From: Aureimonas sp. Leaf324
GTDB lineage: Bacteria; Pseudomonadota; Alphaproteobacteria; Rhizobiales; Rhizobiaceae
Direction of reading: 5' to 3'
Assembly: GCF_001423245.1 (NCBI RefSeq)
Contig: NZ_LMOH01000006.1
Coordinates: 40,029 to 98,592, forward strand
DNA length: 58,564 nt
Shown: positions 1 to 12,924 of the stretch, piece by piece
How positions within the stretch are numbered: position 1 is the first letter of the stretch
Layout of the letters: each line of letters starts with the position of its first letter
The notes under the pieces: generated by a model
Told to the model about the DNA's origin: nothing
Databases searched by the model: none
What the model saw: the letters and a program-made list of their open reading frames with translations, nothing else
Program-made: the position numbers and the translations under genes

Positions 1-1956
1 GAGCCGCTCGGACAATTCCCGGCGCATCGCCTCGTCGGCGGGATCGAAGTCGGCCGGGATCACGCCGACGAGGGCCTGATAGAAGCCCCATTCGGTCGCC
101 GGATCGGGCGACACTCCGGTCTCGCCGACATCCTTGCGCCACGGCGCCAGCGTCTCGGCCGCCTTCGCCGCGATCTCGGCCCAGCGCTCCGGCGCCTCGC
201 TGATCGTGTACTGGCGCGCGCGGGCGTCCTCGCCGCGCTTGGTGTCGTGCGTCGAGGAGGCCATCAGCCCTTCGGGCTGGTCCTCGAGCCGGATCGCCAT
301 CTCACGGTGGAAGGCCGGCACGTCGGCGCCGTAGTGATCCGGCTCACCGCCGACCTCATTCAGGGCGATCAGGCGGTTGTAGCGGTAGAAGGTCGTGTCC
401 TCGACGGCCTTCGCCATGACTGCGCCCGTCGTCTGCTGGAAGCGGCGGGCGAAGGTCAGCGCGCCCGTCACGTCCTGCCCATCCTCGAAATCGAGCTTCA
501 ACAGGCGGCCGACGAAGGCGACAGGCCGGTTGGCCTCGACCTCGCGCCGGGACTGGGCAAGCGCCACGGCGTCGTCGATCACCTGGATGTCGGGCTCCGG
601 CACCCCGTCGACGCTCGCATAGGTGCGATAGACCGGCAGCGCGGCGGCGACCTCGACGATCGAGCGCATCATCGCGTCGCGGCCGAAGTCGCGCGTGTCG
701 AGGTCGCGCGCGGCAACGGACAGCGCCGTGTCGGTGAGGAAGGCGAGTTCGCCCGCGAGATTGTGGCCGAAGATCAGGCGCTTCTGCTCGACGATCATCT
801 GGCGGAGGTCCTCCTCCGTGCCGATGAAGTCGGCATAGGCCTTGGTCATCGCCTCCTCCTTCGAGGCGTCGACATAGAGGCCCGACAGCGCCGTGATGAA
901 CTCGTAGCCAGTGGTGCCGGCGATGTTCCAGTCGCGGCGCAGGCGCTCGGGGCCCGTCAGGATCTTCTCGACGTGGATCTTCACGTCGCGCCCGATCGTC
1001 TCGAAGGCACGGTGGAGATCCGCCAGATAGTTCTTCGGGTCGGCGACGCCGTCGACGTGGTCGATGCGGATGCCGTCGAGCCGGCGCTCGCGGGCCAGCC
1101 GCAGGATCGTGCGGTGCGACTCGCGGAAGACGCGGCGCATCTCCTGGCGGACGCCGATCAGGTCGGCGATCTCGAAGAAGCGGCGATAGGACAGCTTCTC
1201 GCGCGCCAGCCGCCACCACGCGAGGCGCCAGGCCTGCGCCTCATGCAGAGCGTGAAGGGCTGTCTTGTCTGCGTTGATCGCTGCGACGCCGGCCTTCAGC
1301 GCGGCGAGGAAGGCAGGATCGGCGACGTGCTCGGCGAAGCGCTCGTTCAGCTCCTCGCCGTCGGCGGGCACGGCGGCCGAGAAGCGGCGTACCATGCGGT
1401 CGCGCTCGGCATGGTCGACGAAGGCGAAGACATAGCTCAGCGTGCGCGGGTCGAGCGGCAGCTCGTAGCCGCCGGCCGAAAAGCGCAGCTCGCGGCGGTC
1501 CTCGTTGTAGACCACCGACAGGTCGCCATCCTTCAGCGCCTCGCCATAGGGCTTGCCGAGGGTCGGCACGAGGATCTTCTCGGCCTCCCACGAAATGTCG
1601 AAGGTCTGCGCGAAATGGCTATCCTGGCCCCAGCGCAGGACGTCCTCCCACCAGGCGTTGGCCGGCGAGACGCCCATGTGGTTGGGCACGAAGTCGAGGA
1701 TGAGGCCGAGATCGGCGGCGCTCAGCGCGTCCGACAGCGTGTTGAAGCCCTTGTCGCCCCCGAGATCCTCCTCGAAATGGTTGTAGTCGACGACGTCGTA
1801 GCCATGCGTCGAGCCGGGAGAAGCCGAGAAGATCGGGGAGGCGTAGAGGTGGCTGACGCCGAGCGTCTGGAGATAGGGGATCAGGTCCCGGGCTTCCCCG
1901 AAGCCGGTGCCCTCGCGGAACTGAAGGCGGTACGTGGCGACGAGGGGTCGGCTCAT
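1..1956 (-). CDS. treY: Maltooligosyl trehalose synthase, C-terminus cut by the window edge
   Basis: Intramolecular transglucosylase (GH13) that turns the reducing-end alpha-1,4 bond of a maltooligosaccharide into an alpha,alpha-1,1 bond, giving maltooligosyl trehalose for TreZ. The frame stays open from the ATG at 1956 to base 1, so 652 codons are visible and the C-terminal part lies outside the window; family members usually exceed 700 residues. The start region reads MSRPLVATYRLQF, as is usual for TreY. GH13 motifs are visible: DFVPNHMG (conserved region I), GIRIDHVDG (nucleophile Asp region) and a following HVEKIL segment with the acid/base Glu. The start overlaps the malQ stop as ATGA, so the genes are translationally coupled. 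Assignment is secure. Confidence 0.93.
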   Translation of the reverse strand, partial: MSRPLVATYRLQFREGTGFGEARDLIPYLQTLGVSHLYASPIFSASPGSTHGYDVVDYNHFEEDLGGDKGFNTLSDALSAADLGLILDFVPNHMGVSPANAWWEDVLRWGQDSHFAQTFDISWEAEKILVPTLGKPYGEALKDGDLSVVYNEDRRELRFSAGGYELPLDPRTLSYVFAFVDHAERDRMVRRFSAAVPADGEELNERFAEHVADPAFLAALKAGVAAINADKTALHALHEAQAWRLAWWRLAREKLSYRRFFEIADLIGVRQEMRRVFRESHRTILRLARERRLDGIRIDHVDGVADPKNYLADLHRAFETIGRDVKIHVEKILTGPERLRRDWNIAGTTGYEFITALSGLYVDASKEEAMTKAYADFIGTEEDLRQMIVEQKRLIFGHNLAGELAFLTDTALSVAARDLDTRDFGRDAMMRSIVEVAAALPVYRTYASVDGVPEPDIQVIDDAVALAQSRREVEANRPVAFVGRLLKLDFEDGQDVTGALTFARRFQQTTGAVMAKAVEDTTFYRYNRLIALNEVGGEPDHYGADVPAFHREMAIRLEDQPEGLMASSTHDTKRGEDARARQYTISEAPERWAEIAAKAAETLAPWRKDVGETGVSPDPATEWGFYQALVGVIPADFDPADEAMRRELSERL

Positions 1957-3811
1957 GCGATCTCCGGTCTTTCCTGGCGCATCGCGCGCGCCATCGCCTG
2001 GAAGCGTTCGTCCGCGCCGAGGTCCTCGAGGGCCACGTCGGAGCGAATGCGCCAGTTGGGGTATTCGTCCATCGTGCCCGGCAGGTTGGGCTGGCGCTCG
2101 GCCAGAACCATGTCCTCGACCTGCACCGCAAAGAGCATCGAGCCGGTGCGGGCGCCGAAGCGGTGGACGGCGAGCGCCAGATCCTGTCCGAGTTCGGCCG
2201 GCAGGTCCGCCTCGCCGCGCGCCGCGGCATGCCACTCGGGCGGCAGCAGGCTCTCGTGCTGGAGCGCCGCGAGCAGCGTCATGCGCTCGCGCGCCCGGCC
2301 CTTCAGGTCTCGCGCCGTCGCCGCCTCGTCCTGCCGCCCGGTCTCGGAGCGCAGCTTGATGTCGGCGCCGCGCCACCAGCCCGCAAGCGTCGCCAGATCA
2401 TGCGTCGAGACGCAGGCCAGCGAGCGCTCGGGATATTCGCCGGTTGCCTTGAACAGGCCGTCGTCCCAGCGCTCGAAGTAGAGCACCTTGTAGGCGAGGA
2501 TGTTGGCGTCGTGCATCACGTCGCGGAAGCCTTCCGGCACGGTGCCGAGGTCTTCGCCGATCACGAGGCACCGGTTGTCCTGCGAGACGCGCGCCAGCGC
2601 ATCGACCATTTCGCCGAGCGGATAGCGCACGTAGCCGCCACCGCCGGAGCGGCTGGTCTCGGGGATCCACCAGAGCCGTGCGAGGCCCATCGCATGGTCG
2701 ATGCGGATCGCCCCCGCGTGCTCCATCAGCGCCGCATAGGCGGACGTCAGCGGCGCGTAGTGGCGCTCGGCCAGCGCGCGCGGTGACAGCGGGGCGAGCC
2801 CCCAGTCCTGCCCGTCGGAGTTGAACATGTCGGGCGGCGATCCGACCCGCGCCTCGCGCACCGTCAGCTCGGGATCTGCCCAGGTCTCGGCGCCGTCCGG
2901 CGACACGCCGACCGCGAAGTCGAGATAAAGCCCGATCGCCATTCCGGCCGCCTTGGCGCGGCGCTGCGCCTCGCCGAGCTGCCGGTCGCATTCGAACTGC
3001 AGCCATTCGTGGAAGAGGACGTCGTCGGCGTGGCTCGCCTCGAACGCCTTCACGGCATCGCTCGAGCGCTTGTGGAACGCGTCCGGCCAGTTGTGCCAGC
3101 CGGCGCTGCCGCCCTCGCCGCGCATGTGAGCCGAGATCGCCTCGAACAGCGCGAAGTCGCGAAGCGCCGGACCGCCCTTTTCCTGGAAGGCTCGGAAGGT
3201 TTCGTCTGCATCGAGCCCGCCGCGCACGCTCTCGAAAGCCGTGCGCAGGAGCCGATGCTTCAGAAGGCCCATCGCGGGATAGTCGACGAGATCGCCGCCG
3301 AGCGCCTCGAACGCGGCCGCATCGGTCGCACGAGCCTTCGCGATCGCCTCCGGGCCACCCGCCAGATCGTCGACCGCGAGATAGAAGGGATTGATGAACC
3401 GCCGGGTCGAGGGCGAATACGGGCTGTATCGTCCGGCATCCGACAGGAACAAGGCGTGCAGCGGATTGACGCCGACGAAGCTCGCGCCCTCGGCCGCCGC
3501 GATCTCGGCGAGATGGCCGAGATCCTGGAAGTCGCCGATCCCGAGGCTGCGGGCCGAGCGGAGCGCGTAGAGCTGGCACGTCACGCCCCAGCGCTTGGCG
3601 CGCGCGGCGTCGGGCAGCGCGCAGGCGAGCGACGGGCGGTGCTCGGCCTCGGCGAACGCCCCCGCCTCACCCGACGCCGGATCGACCTTCAGCGCCTTCA
3701 GGAGCGCCGACTTCGCCTCGTCCGGGATCGCCTTGGCCTCGCCGAGCTCGGACTTGTAGCGGATCTGGATGCCGTGGCTTTCCGCCAGATCGTCGAGCGG
3801 GACACCGGCCA

Positions 3812-3812
<1 letters not shown>
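1953..3812 (-). CDS. malQ: 4-alpha-glucanotransferase (amylomaltase)
   Basis: GH77 disproportionating enzyme that transfers alpha-1,4-glucan segments between maltooligosaccharides, keeping chains at lengths usable by TreY. 619 residues. Visible hallmarks are YALRSARSLGIGDFQDL near residue 85, the nucleophile region AIRIDHAMGLARLWWIPE, the acid/base region VIGEDLGTVPEGFRD and the C-terminal STHDLATLAGWW block. The ATG at 3812 shares one base with the treZ stop (TGATG) and its own stop overlaps the treY start, so the three genes form one tightly coupled operon read leftward. Length and motif order match the proteobacterial long form of MalQ. Confidence 0.93.
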
Positions 3813-5689
<1,877 letters not shown>

Positions 5690-5799
5690 GCCCGCTGTGC
5701 CTCATGTCGATGGGGGAGCGGGCACGCCGAGCGCCCGCGCTGAACGCCGCGCCGGATCCCCCTCGGTGCCCGGCCAGCGTGTGGGTAAGTGGGGCGTGG

Positions 5800-5833
5800 G
5801 CGTCGTCCGGCAGGGGCCGGGCGACGCTTTATT
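5800..5833 (+). terminator. GC-rich hairpin with short T-rich tail, unassigned
   Basis: A 12-bp stem (5800-5811 with 5816-5827, one G-T pair, AGGG loop) is followed on the plus strand by TTTATT. It looks like a Rho-independent terminator reading rightward, but no plus-strand gene lies to its left. On the minus strand, where treZ and the metallopeptidase are read, no U-tract follows the stem. It sits in the 191-bp gap between the metallopeptidase stop and the treZ start, so it may instead be an operon-boundary structure. Confidence 0.3.
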
Positions 5834-5880
5834 GCATAGCAAGATACGAGGATCGTGCACCGCCCTTCGGCAGCCCTCCG

Positions 5881-7032
5881 TCAGGCCGCGACAGGCTGCT
5901 CGGCCGAGGCGGTGGCGCCCGCCGGCGCAGGCTCCACGGACGCCGCGCGCTCGGCCGGCCGGGCGGCGTGGCCGACCCGCCCGTGCACGAGATCGTGGAT
6001 GAACCCGAGCTTGCCGATGACCGTGGGCGACAGGACGAACGGGTAGAGGTCCTGCAGGCCCATCGCCCGGTTCATCGAGTTCAGCGCCTGGCTGACGGCG
6101 AGCCAGCCGTCGTTGATCTGTTCGATCGTCGTCGCCTCGTCGTAGACCTTGAAGTCGAGGTCGGTCGTGAGGATGCCGTCGCGGTCGAGCCGCGGATGGA
6201 TCGTCATGCCCCAGGACCCCGCGACCTCCAGCGAATCCACGATGTGGAGGTAGTGCGCCCAGGTCTCGGCGAAGTCCTCCCACGGGTGCACCGCGGCATA
6301 GGACGAGACGTACTCCTCCTGCCAATTCGGCTTCGGCCCGTTGGCGTAGTGCGTCTTCAGCGCCTCGCCGTAGTCCTGGCGGTCGTCGCCGAAGATCGCG
6401 CGGCACTCGTCGAGCGCGCCGCCGTCGCGCACCAAAATGTCCCAGTACCAATGGCCGACCTCGTGGCGGAAATGGCCGAGAAGGGTGCGATAGGGCTCGC
6501 CCATCGCGCTGCGGCGCTTCTCTCGCTCCGCGTCGTCGGCTTCCGCCAACGCCACGGTGATCACGCCGTCGGCATGCCCCGTCATCACCTTCTCGCCGCT
6601 TGCCGGATCGTCGGCGAGGAACTTGAAGCCGAGCCCTTCCGGGTGTTCGGCCTGCGTGTAGAGCGGCAGGCGCAGGCGCAGGAGCGTGTAGAACAGCCGG
6701 TGCTTGGCCGCCTCCATCTTGGCCCAGAGCGCCTGGTTGTCGGGGTTGGACAGGTCCGGCACCATGAGGTTGTGCCGGTCGGCCAGGCAGTAGAGGTCGG
6801 AACTGTCCGCCGGCACCAGCCAGTTGCAGACGCCGTACTGGTAGTTGTCGCAGTAGCGCCAATGCGACCCGTCGCTGCCGCGCCCGACCGACACGAAGTC
6901 GGTGCCGGTCGGCTCCAGCGCCAGGACGCGGTTGGTGCGCGGCTCGTAGCCCAGCGCATGGCCGCAGCGCTCGCAGCGCACGTTGTTGAAGAAGACGACC
7001 TGATCACAGGACGGGCATGAGAACAGCTTCAT
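5881..7032 (-). CDS. Putative zinc-binding metallopeptidase (DUF2248-type)
   Basis: Predicted cytosolic zinc metallopeptidase, 383 residues. The N-terminus has two CxxC pairs (CPSCDQ and CERCGH, residues about 6-24) that form a zinc-ribbon-like knuckle. The catalytic motif HEVGHWYWD, an HExxH motif, lies near residue 190, and a downstream Glu-rich helix (ETWAHYLH) probably supplies the third ligand. The last 35 residues are Ala/Pro-rich. It is divergent to the transglutaminase/ATP-grasp genes starting at 7228; members of this family recur beside such clusters, which suggests a role in processing peptide bonds made by that system. The start is the ATG following a GGGATCCCC stretch. Its substrate is unknown. 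Confidence 0.8.
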   Translation of the reverse strand: MKLFSCPSCDQVVFFNNVRCERCGHALGYEPRTNRVLALEPTGTDFVSVGRGSDGSHWRYCDNYQYGVCNWLVPADSSDLYCLADRHNLMVPDLSNPDNQALWAKMEAAKHRLFYTLLRLRLPLYTQAEHPEGLGFKFLADDPASGEKVMTGHADGVITVALAEADDAEREKRRSAMGEPYRTLLGHFRHEVGHWYWDILVRDGGALDECRAIFGDDRQDYGEALKTHYANGPKPNWQEEYVSSYAAVHPWEDFAETWAHYLHIVDSLEVAGSWGMTIHPRLDRDGILTTDLDFKVYDEATTIEQINDGWLAVSQALNSMNRAMGLQDLYPFVLSPTVIGKLGFIHDLVHGRVGHAARPAERAASVEPAPAGATASAEQPVAA

Positions 7033-7227
7033 CGGGGATCCCTCGCGCCCCCGCCGGCCGGTCGGCGGGTGTGGCGCGGTAACACGGGCGTGCCCAAACG
7101 GTTCCCGCGACCCGAAGGGCCGGATCGATCGAGGAAATCTCGTCTTGCCGCATTGCAGCAGTTCCAGACGGCGCCTCTTGTGCATAGACTGCGAACGGTC
7201 CGATCCATTCGTCGAGTCCGGGAACCG

Positions 7228-10200
7228 ATGCCGATCCTCGCAGCGCTCCGTCACCTGACCCATTATCGCTACGACCGGCCGGTCACGCTCGGGCCCCAGA
7301 CGATCCGGCTGCGGCCCGCGCCGCACTCGCGCACGAGAACGCCGGCCTACTCCCTGACGATCGAGCCGGCCGATCACTTCATCAACTGGCAGCAGGACCC
7401 GTTCGGCAACTGGCTGGCGCGCGTCGTCTTCCCCGAAAAGGCGCGCGAATTGCGCATCGAGGTCGATCTCCTCGCCGACATGACGGTCTACAACCCGTTC
7501 GACTTCTTCGTCGAGGAATGGGCCGAGACCTATCCCTTCGCCTATGGCGACGACCTTTCGACCGACCTCAAGCCCTACCTCCAGACCGAGGCGGCAGGCC
7601 CGCGGCTCCAGACCTTCCTGCATTCCGTCGACCGGACGCCGGTGCGCACGATCGACTTCCTCGTCGCCCTCAACCGCAAGGTCGATGCGGCGGTCGACTA
7701 CACGATCCGCATGGAGCCGGGCGTCCAGACGCCGGAGGACACGCTGGAGAAGGCGTCGGGCTCCTGCCGCGATTCGTCCTGGCTCCTCGTCCAGGCGTGC
7801 CGCCACCTCGGCCTCGCCGCGCGCTTCGTGTCGGGCTACCTGATCCAGCTGAAGCCCGATCTCGTGGCGCTCGACGGCCCCGCCGGCGCGACCCACGACT
7901 TCTGCGACCTCCATGCCTGGGTCGAGGTCTACGTGCCGGGCGCTGGGTGGATCGGCTTCGACCCGACCTCGGGCCTGATGACCGGCGAGAGCCACGTGCC
8001 GCTTGCCGCGACCCCGCACTACCGCTCTGCCGCCCCGATCGTCGGCGGCGTCGACCCGGCCGACGTCGAATTCGAATTCGACATGAGCGTGACGCGCGTG
8101 TCGGAAGCGCCGCGTGTCTCCAAGCCCTTCTCCGACGAAAGCTGGGAAGCGCTCGACGCGCTCGGGCAGGCCGTCGACGAAGACCTGCGGGCGATGGACG
8201 TGCGGCTGACGATGGGCGGCGAGCCGACCTTCGTGTCGATCGACGACTTCGAGGGCGCCGAATGGAACGCCGACGCGACCGGCCCGGCCAAGGCGGGGCT
8301 CGCCGATGGGCTGCTGCGCCGCCTCCAGGCGCGCTTTGCGCCGAACGGCTTCCTGCACCACGGCCAGGGCAAGTGGTATCCCGGCGAAACCCTGCCGCGT
8401 TGGACCTACTCGATCTACTGGCGGCGCGACGGCAAGCCGATCTGGCGGGACCCGGCGCTGCTGGCCGCCGACGACGCGCCGCCCGCCGGCGCCACCGTCG
8501 AGGCGGCCGAGACGCTGATCCGCGGTGTCGCCGAACGACTGGCCATCGATCCCGAGAACGCGCTCCAGACCTTCGAGGACCCGTCCTACTGGATCGCGCG
8601 AGAGGCGAAGCTGCCCGATAACGTGACGCCCGGCGACTCGCGCCTCGAAGACGCCGAGGAACGCTCGCGCCTCGCCAAGGTCTTCGACCGGGGGCTCGGC
8701 CGGCCGGTCGGCGTGCTGCTGCCCGTGCAGGCGTGGCAGGCCCTGCCCGGGCGCTGGATGTCGGAGCGCTGGACGACGCGGCGCGGCCACGTGTTCCTGG
8801 TGCCGGGCGACAGCGCGATGGGCTATCGCCTGCCCCTCTCCTCGCTCGCCCACCTGCCGCCGGCGCGCTACCCCTACACCCACCCGGCCGACCCGCAGCA
8901 GTCCTTCGCCCCCCTGCCCGAGCCGCAAGCGCTCGGACAAGCGCAGGCGCGCATCGACAAGCAGGACCCGCCGACCTGGACGCCCCCGGAAGCGTCGGCC
9001 GACGACGAGATCGTGGGCGCCGTGCGCACCGCGCTCGGCATCGAGCCGCGCGACGGCATTCTCCACGTCTTCATGCCGCCGCTCGAAACGGTGGAGGCCT
9101 ATCTCGACCTTCTCGCCGCGATCGAGGACGCGGCCCGCGCGCTCGGGCAACCCGTGCGCATCGAGGGCTACGCGCCCCCCTTCGACCCGCGGCTCGATGT
9201 CGTGCGCGTCGCGCCCGATCCCGGCGTCATCGAGGTCAACGTCCACCCTGCCCGATCGTGGGGCGATGCGGTCGAGATCACCACCGCCGTCTACGACGCG
9301 GCGCGACAGTCGCGGCTCGGCACCGACAAGTTCATGGTGGACGGCCGCCACGCCGGCACCGGCGGCGGCAACCACGTGGTGGTCGGCGGCGCGACGCCGG
9401 CCGACTCGCCGTTCCTGCGCCGGCCCGACCTCCTGAAGTCGCTGGTGCTGCAATGGCAGCGCCACCCGTCGCTCTCCTACCTCTTCTCCGGGCTCTTCAT
9501 CGGCCCGACCAGCCAGGCGCCGCGCATCGACGAGGCGCGGCACGACCAGCTCTACGAGCTCGAGATCGCGATGGCTGAGGTGCCCGCCCCCGGCGAGGGC
9601 GCGGCGCCCCCGCCCTGGCTGGTGGACCGGTTGTTCCGCAACCTCCTCGTGGACGTGACGGGCAACACCCACCGCTCCGAGATCTGCATCGACAAGCTCT
9701 ACTCGCCGGACGGGCCGACCGGACGGCTCGGGCTCATCGAGTTCCGCGGCTTCGAGATGCCGCCGGACGCGCGCATGAGCCTTGCCCAGCAGCTCCTGAT
9801 CCGCGCGATGATCGCCGCCTTCTGGCGTCGGCCGCTGGCGGGCCGCTTCGCGCGCTGGGGAACGCAGCTCCACGATCGGTTCATGCTGCCGGAATTCGTC
9901 TGGGCCGACTTCCTGTCCGTGCTCGATGAACTCGCCGCTGCCGGCTATCCCGTCCGCTCCGAATGGTTCGAGGCGCAGTGGGAGTTCCGCTTCCCGTTCT
10001 GCGGCAAGGTGACCCGCGAGGGCGGCGTGTCGCTGGAACTGCGTCAGGCGCTGGAGCCGTGGCACGTCATGGGCGAGACGGGGGCGATCGGCGGCACGGT
10101 GCGCTTCGTCGATTCCTCGGTCGAGCGGCTGCAGGTGAAGCTCGCCGGCTTCGATCCGTCGCGCCACGTCGTCACCTGCAACCGGCGTCCCGTCCCCCTC

Positions 10201-10548
10201 GCGCCCGGCATCGAGGCCGGTACGGCGGTCGGCGGCGTGCGGTTCAAGGCGTGGCAGCCGGCTTCGGGCCTCCACCCGACGATCCCGGTCCATGCGCCCC
10301 TGACCTTCGACATCTTCGACCGCTGGTCCGGTCGCTCGTTTGGGGGCTGCGTCTATCACGTCGCCCATCCCGGCGGGCGCAACTACGACACGTTCCCGGT
10401 CAACGCCTACGAGGCCGAGGCGCGGCGCCTTGCGCGCTTCGAGGACATCGGCCACACGCCGGGGGCGTTCCGGCCCGCGTCCGAGATGCCCGATCCGAGC
10501 TTTCCGACGACGCTCGACCTCCGGCGGCCGGCCTCGCTTGCGCACTGA
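7228..10548 (+). CDS. Transglutaminase-like protease fused to DUF2126
   Basis: Large two-part protein, 1106 residues from the ATG at 7228 ([19 protein letters not shown], the usual beginning of a Bact_transglu_N domain; an upstream in-frame ATG would add a 53-residue Arg-rich tail and is less likely). Residues about 1-85 are the N-terminal beta domain. Residues about 155-275 are a transglutaminase-fold core with Cys in GSCRDSSW, His in HAWVEVY and Asp in GFDPTSG, the papain-like triad. Residues about 290 to the end are DUF2126. Such proteins are predicted peptidases or amide-bond enzymes working with circularly permuted ATP-grasp/alpha-E partners, here encoded immediately downstream with an 11-nt overlap. 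Function is not experimentally settled for the family. Confidence 0.88.
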   Translation: MPILAALRHLTHYRYDRPVTLGPQTIRLRPAPHSRTRTPAYSLTIEPADHFINWQQDPFGNWLARVVFPEKARELRIEVDLLADMTVYNPFDFFVEEWAETYPFAYGDDLSTDLKPYLQTEAAGPRLQTFLHSVDRTPVRTIDFLVALNRKVDAAVDYTIRMEPGVQTPEDTLEKASGSCRDSSWLLVQACRHLGLAARFVSGYLIQLKPDLVALDGPAGATHDFCDLHAWVEVYVPGAGWIGFDPTSGLMTGESHVPLAATPHYRSAAPIVGGVDPADVEFEFDMSVTRVSEAPRVSKPFSDESWEALDALGQAVDEDLRAMDVRLTMGGEPTFVSIDDFEGAEWNADATGPAKAGLADGLLRRLQARFAPNGFLHHGQGKWYPGETLPRWTYSIYWRRDGKPIWRDPALLAADDAPPAGATVEAAETLIRGVAERLAIDPENALQTFEDPSYWIAREAKLPDNVTPGDSRLEDAEERSRLAKVFDRGLGRPVGVLLPVQAWQALPGRWMSERWTTRRGHVFLVPGDSAMGYRLPLSSLAHLPPARYPYTHPADPQQSFAPLPEPQALGQAQARIDKQDPPTWTPPEASADDEIVGAVRTALGIEPRDGILHVFMPPLETVEAYLDLLAAIEDAARALGQPVRIEGYAPPFDPRLDVVRVAPDPGVIEVNVHPARSWGDAVEITTAVYDAARQSRLGTDKFMVDGRHAGTGGGNHVVVGGATPADSPFLRRPDLLKSLVLQWQRHPSLSYLFSGLFIGPTSQAPRIDEARHDQLYELEIAMAEVPAPGEGAAPPPWLVDRLFRNLLVDVTGNTHRSEICIDKLYSPDGPTGRLGLIEFRGFEMPPDARMSLAQQLLIRAMIAAFWRRPLAGRFARWGTQLHDRFMLPEFVWADFLSVLDELAAAGYPVRSEWFEAQWEFRFPFCGKVTREGGVSLELRQALEPWHVMGETGAIGGTVRFVDSSVERLQVKLAGFDPSRHVVTCNRRPVPLAPGIEAGTAVGGVRFKAWQPASGLHPTIPVHAPLTFDIFDRWSGRSFGGCVYHVAHPGGRNYDTFPVNAYEAEARRLARFEDIGHTPGAFRPASEMPDPSFPTTLDLRRPASLAH

Positions 10549-12916
10549 AGGGACCCAGCGCCAGTCGCAGTCGCAGGGGCGGCTCGGGGCGGCCGTCGAG
10601 CCCCCGAGCCGCCCCGTCGCGGGAGCCTACGACGAAATGCTCGCGCCGGACGGCAGCGTGCGGCCGGTCTACCGACCGGTGGTCGAGGCGCTCGCCGCCC
10701 TCTCGCGACCCGAGCGCGAGGCCCGGTTCGGCGCCGCCGAGCAGTACCTGCGCGAAGCCGGCGTCTACTACCGGGCGGGCGAGGACGGCGGCGCGCGCCA
10801 GTGGCCGCTCGCCTTTCCGCCCTTCGTGATCGACCCGGCGGAGTGGCGCGACCTCGAAGCGGCGCTGCGCCAGCGCGCGACCTATCTGGAGCGCCTTCTC
10901 GCCGACCTTTACGGCGAGCGCTCGCTGGTGCGCGAGGGCATCCTTCCCGGCCGCCTCCTCGGCCGCAATCCGGAGTTCCTGCGACCGCTGGCGCGGCAGG
11001 GCATGAGCGGGCGTCCGCTGATCCGCTTCATCGCGGTCGATCTCGGACGCGGGCCGGACGGCGCGTGGCGCGTTCTCGGCGACCGGGCGCAGGCGCCGTC
11101 GGGCGCGGGCTTCGCGTTGGAAAACCGTGTCGCCACCTCGCGCGCCCTGCCCGATCTCGCGCGCCAGCTCCACGTACGCCGCCTCGCCGGCTTCTTCGCG
11201 CGGTTCCGCGAGACGCTGGAGGGACTGAACGACCAGGACGGTGCCCGCGTCGGGCTGCTGACGCCCGGCCCTTTCAACGAGACCTATTTCGAACACGCCT
11301 ATCTCGCTCGCTATCTCGGCTTCCACCTCTTGGAGGGCGGCGATCTCGTCGTGCAGGGCGACCGCGCCAAGCTGCGAACCGTGGATGGCCTGCGCCCGGT
11401 CGGCGTTCTTTGGCGGCGCCTCGACGCCGACTACGCCGATCCGCTGGAATTGTTCTCGCAGTCCCGCATCGGCACGCCCGGCCTTCTTCGCGCGGTGCGC
11501 GCCGGTCATCTTGAACTCGTCAATGCGCTCGGCTCCGGCATCCTGGAGACGCCGGCTTTCGCCGCCTTCGAGGAGGCCATGGCAACGCGGCTCGTCGGCG
11601 AGCCGCTGGCGCTGCGCTCGGTGGAAACGCTCTGGTGTGGCGACGCCGCTTCGCGGGCGCGCGCCGCCGCCGAGCCCGGCTGGACGCTCGGCCCCGCCTT
11701 TCCCGGACAGGCGATCGATCCCGCCGATGCCCGGCTTCCCGCGAGCGGGGAGGCCGATCATCTCGTCGCCCGCAGCTCCCCGCCCCTATCCTGCGTCCCC
11801 GTCGAGGCGGACGGCGCGATGGAGGGCCAGCCCGTCACGCTGCGTGTCTTCCTGGCGCGCTCGGGCGAGGGCTGGGAGGTTATGCCCGGCGGCTTCGCGC
11901 GGGCCGCGCATCAGGGCGAGGCGACGCCCGCGATCGGTGCCGGCGGACGCTCGATGGACGTCTGGATTCCCGGCGACGAACCGGACGCGCCGATCACGCT
12001 GCTCGGCTCCGGCCGCGAGTTCCGCCGCCGCTTGCCGGGCTCGCTTCCGGCACGCGCGGCCGACAACCTGTTCTGGCTCGGCCGCAGCGCCGAGCGCGTC
12101 GAGGTCGCGATCCGCCTCTGGCGCGCGGCGCTGGAGCGTCGCGGCGAGGAGCGCGAGACCGCCGTCGATGCCGCGCGCCGCGCGCTCCTCAAGCGCTCCG
12201 GCGTTCGCGACGACGACCCGCTCGCCGGGCTGCACCGCACCGCGCGCTCGGCCTTCGACATCGCCTCGCGCATCCGCGACCGCTTCTCGCCCGACGCCTG
12301 GCGCGTCCTCGCCGAGGTGGTGGAACTTCTCGACGAAGCCCGACGCCGCAAGGAGACGGCCGATCATCCGGCGCTGGCCGGTCGCCTGCTGACGCGGCTC
12401 GCCGGCTTCTCCGGTCTCGTCGAAGAGAACATGTACCAGTTCTCCGGCTGGCGCTTCCTCCAGTGCGGACGCCGCATCGAGCGCGGCGAGGCGACGGCGA
12501 CCGCGACCGCCGACTTTCTCGCCGCCGGCGGCGAGGGCGTCTTCGAGGCTCTGCTCGAATTCACCGACAGCCGCCTCACCTACCGACGTCGCTTCTCGGT
12601 CGAGCTCCATGCCGAGACGGTCCTCGATCTCTGCCTTCTCGATCCGCTCAATCCGCGCTCCGTCGCCTATCAGGTCGCCGCGACGCGCCGCGCGATGGCG
12701 GACCTGCCCGGCACCCATGCCGGCGAGAGCCTCGATCTGGCGGCGCGGCGCATCGCCCGTCTCCACGTGCGCCTCGAGACGGCCGTGCCCGCCGAGATCA
12801 CGCCTGCCTTCCTCACCCGCGTGGCGCGCGATCTGCGGGACATTTCGGACCTTCTCTCCGAGCGCTACTTCGCCGTCGCCCCGCAAGGGTCGATCGAACG
12901 CTCGGGCAGCGAATAG
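10538..12916 (+). CDS. Circularly permuted ATP-grasp ligase fused to alpha-E domain
   Basis: Predicted amidoligase, about 792 residues. The first two thirds are a circularly permuted ATP-grasp type 2 domain; the family block [13 protein letters not shown] lies near the N-terminus and [24 protein letters not shown] near residue 250. From about residue 500 ([18 protein letters not shown]) to the end is a helical alpha-E domain, often a separate gene but fused here. No ATG precedes the conserved N-terminal block, so TTG at 10538, overlapping the previous stop, is the likely start; the ATG at 10637 would cut into the conserved block. Together with the two transglutaminase-fold genes it forms a predicted peptide-synthesis or peptide-tagging system. 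Confidence 0.85.
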   Translation: MRTEGTQRQSQSQGRLGAAVEPPSRPVAGAYDEMLAPDGSVRPVYRPVVEALAALSRPEREARFGAAEQYLREAGVYYRAGEDGGARQWPLAFPPFVIDPAEWRDLEAALRQRATYLERLLADLYGERSLVREGILPGRLLGRNPEFLRPLARQGMSGRPLIRFIAVDLGRGPDGAWRVLGDRAQAPSGAGFALENRVATSRALPDLARQLHVRRLAGFFARFRETLEGLNDQDGARVGLLTPGPFNETYFEHAYLARYLGFHLLEGGDLVVQGDRAKLRTVDGLRPVGVLWRRLDADYADPLELFSQSRIGTPGLLRAVRAGHLELVNALGSGILETPAFAAFEEAMATRLVGEPLALRSVETLWCGDAASRARAAAEPGWTLGPAFPGQAIDPADARLPASGEADHLVARSSPPLSCVPVEADGAMEGQPVTLRVFLARSGEGWEVMPGGFARAAHQGEATPAIGAGGRSMDVWIPGDEPDAPITLLGSGREFRRRLPGSLPARAADNLFWLGRSAERVEVAIRLWRAALERRGEERETAVDAARRALLKRSGVRDDDPLAGLHRTARSAFDIASRIRDRFSPDAWRVLAEVVELLDEARRRKETADHPALAGRLLTRLAGFSGLVEENMYQFSGWRFLQCGRRIERGEATATATADFLAAGGEGVFEALLEFTDSRLTYRRRFSVELHAETVLDLCLLDPLNPRSVAYQVAATRRAMADLPGTHAGESLDLAARRIARLHVRLETAVPAEITPAFLTRVARDLRDISDLLSERYFAVAPQGSIERSGSE

Positions 12917-12924
12917 GCGTGGCC

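Noticed and set aside
247-2481. A long plus-strand open frame
   Set aside because: It is antisense to treY and malQ, both with clear GH13/GH77 motifs; the frame has no recognisable domain.
5800-5833. Hairpin considered as terminator of the metallopeptidase gene
   Set aside because: The T-rich tail is on the plus strand, opposite to the gene's direction, so it is listed only as an unassigned hairpin.
5881-10545. A 1554-codon open frame on the minus strand running through the metallopeptidase and across the DUF2126 gene
   Set aside because: Only the part from 7032 leftward is homologous to a known family. The rest is antisense to the transglutaminase-DUF2126 gene, a common artefact of high GC content; its composition is Arg/Ala/Gly/Val with no domain.
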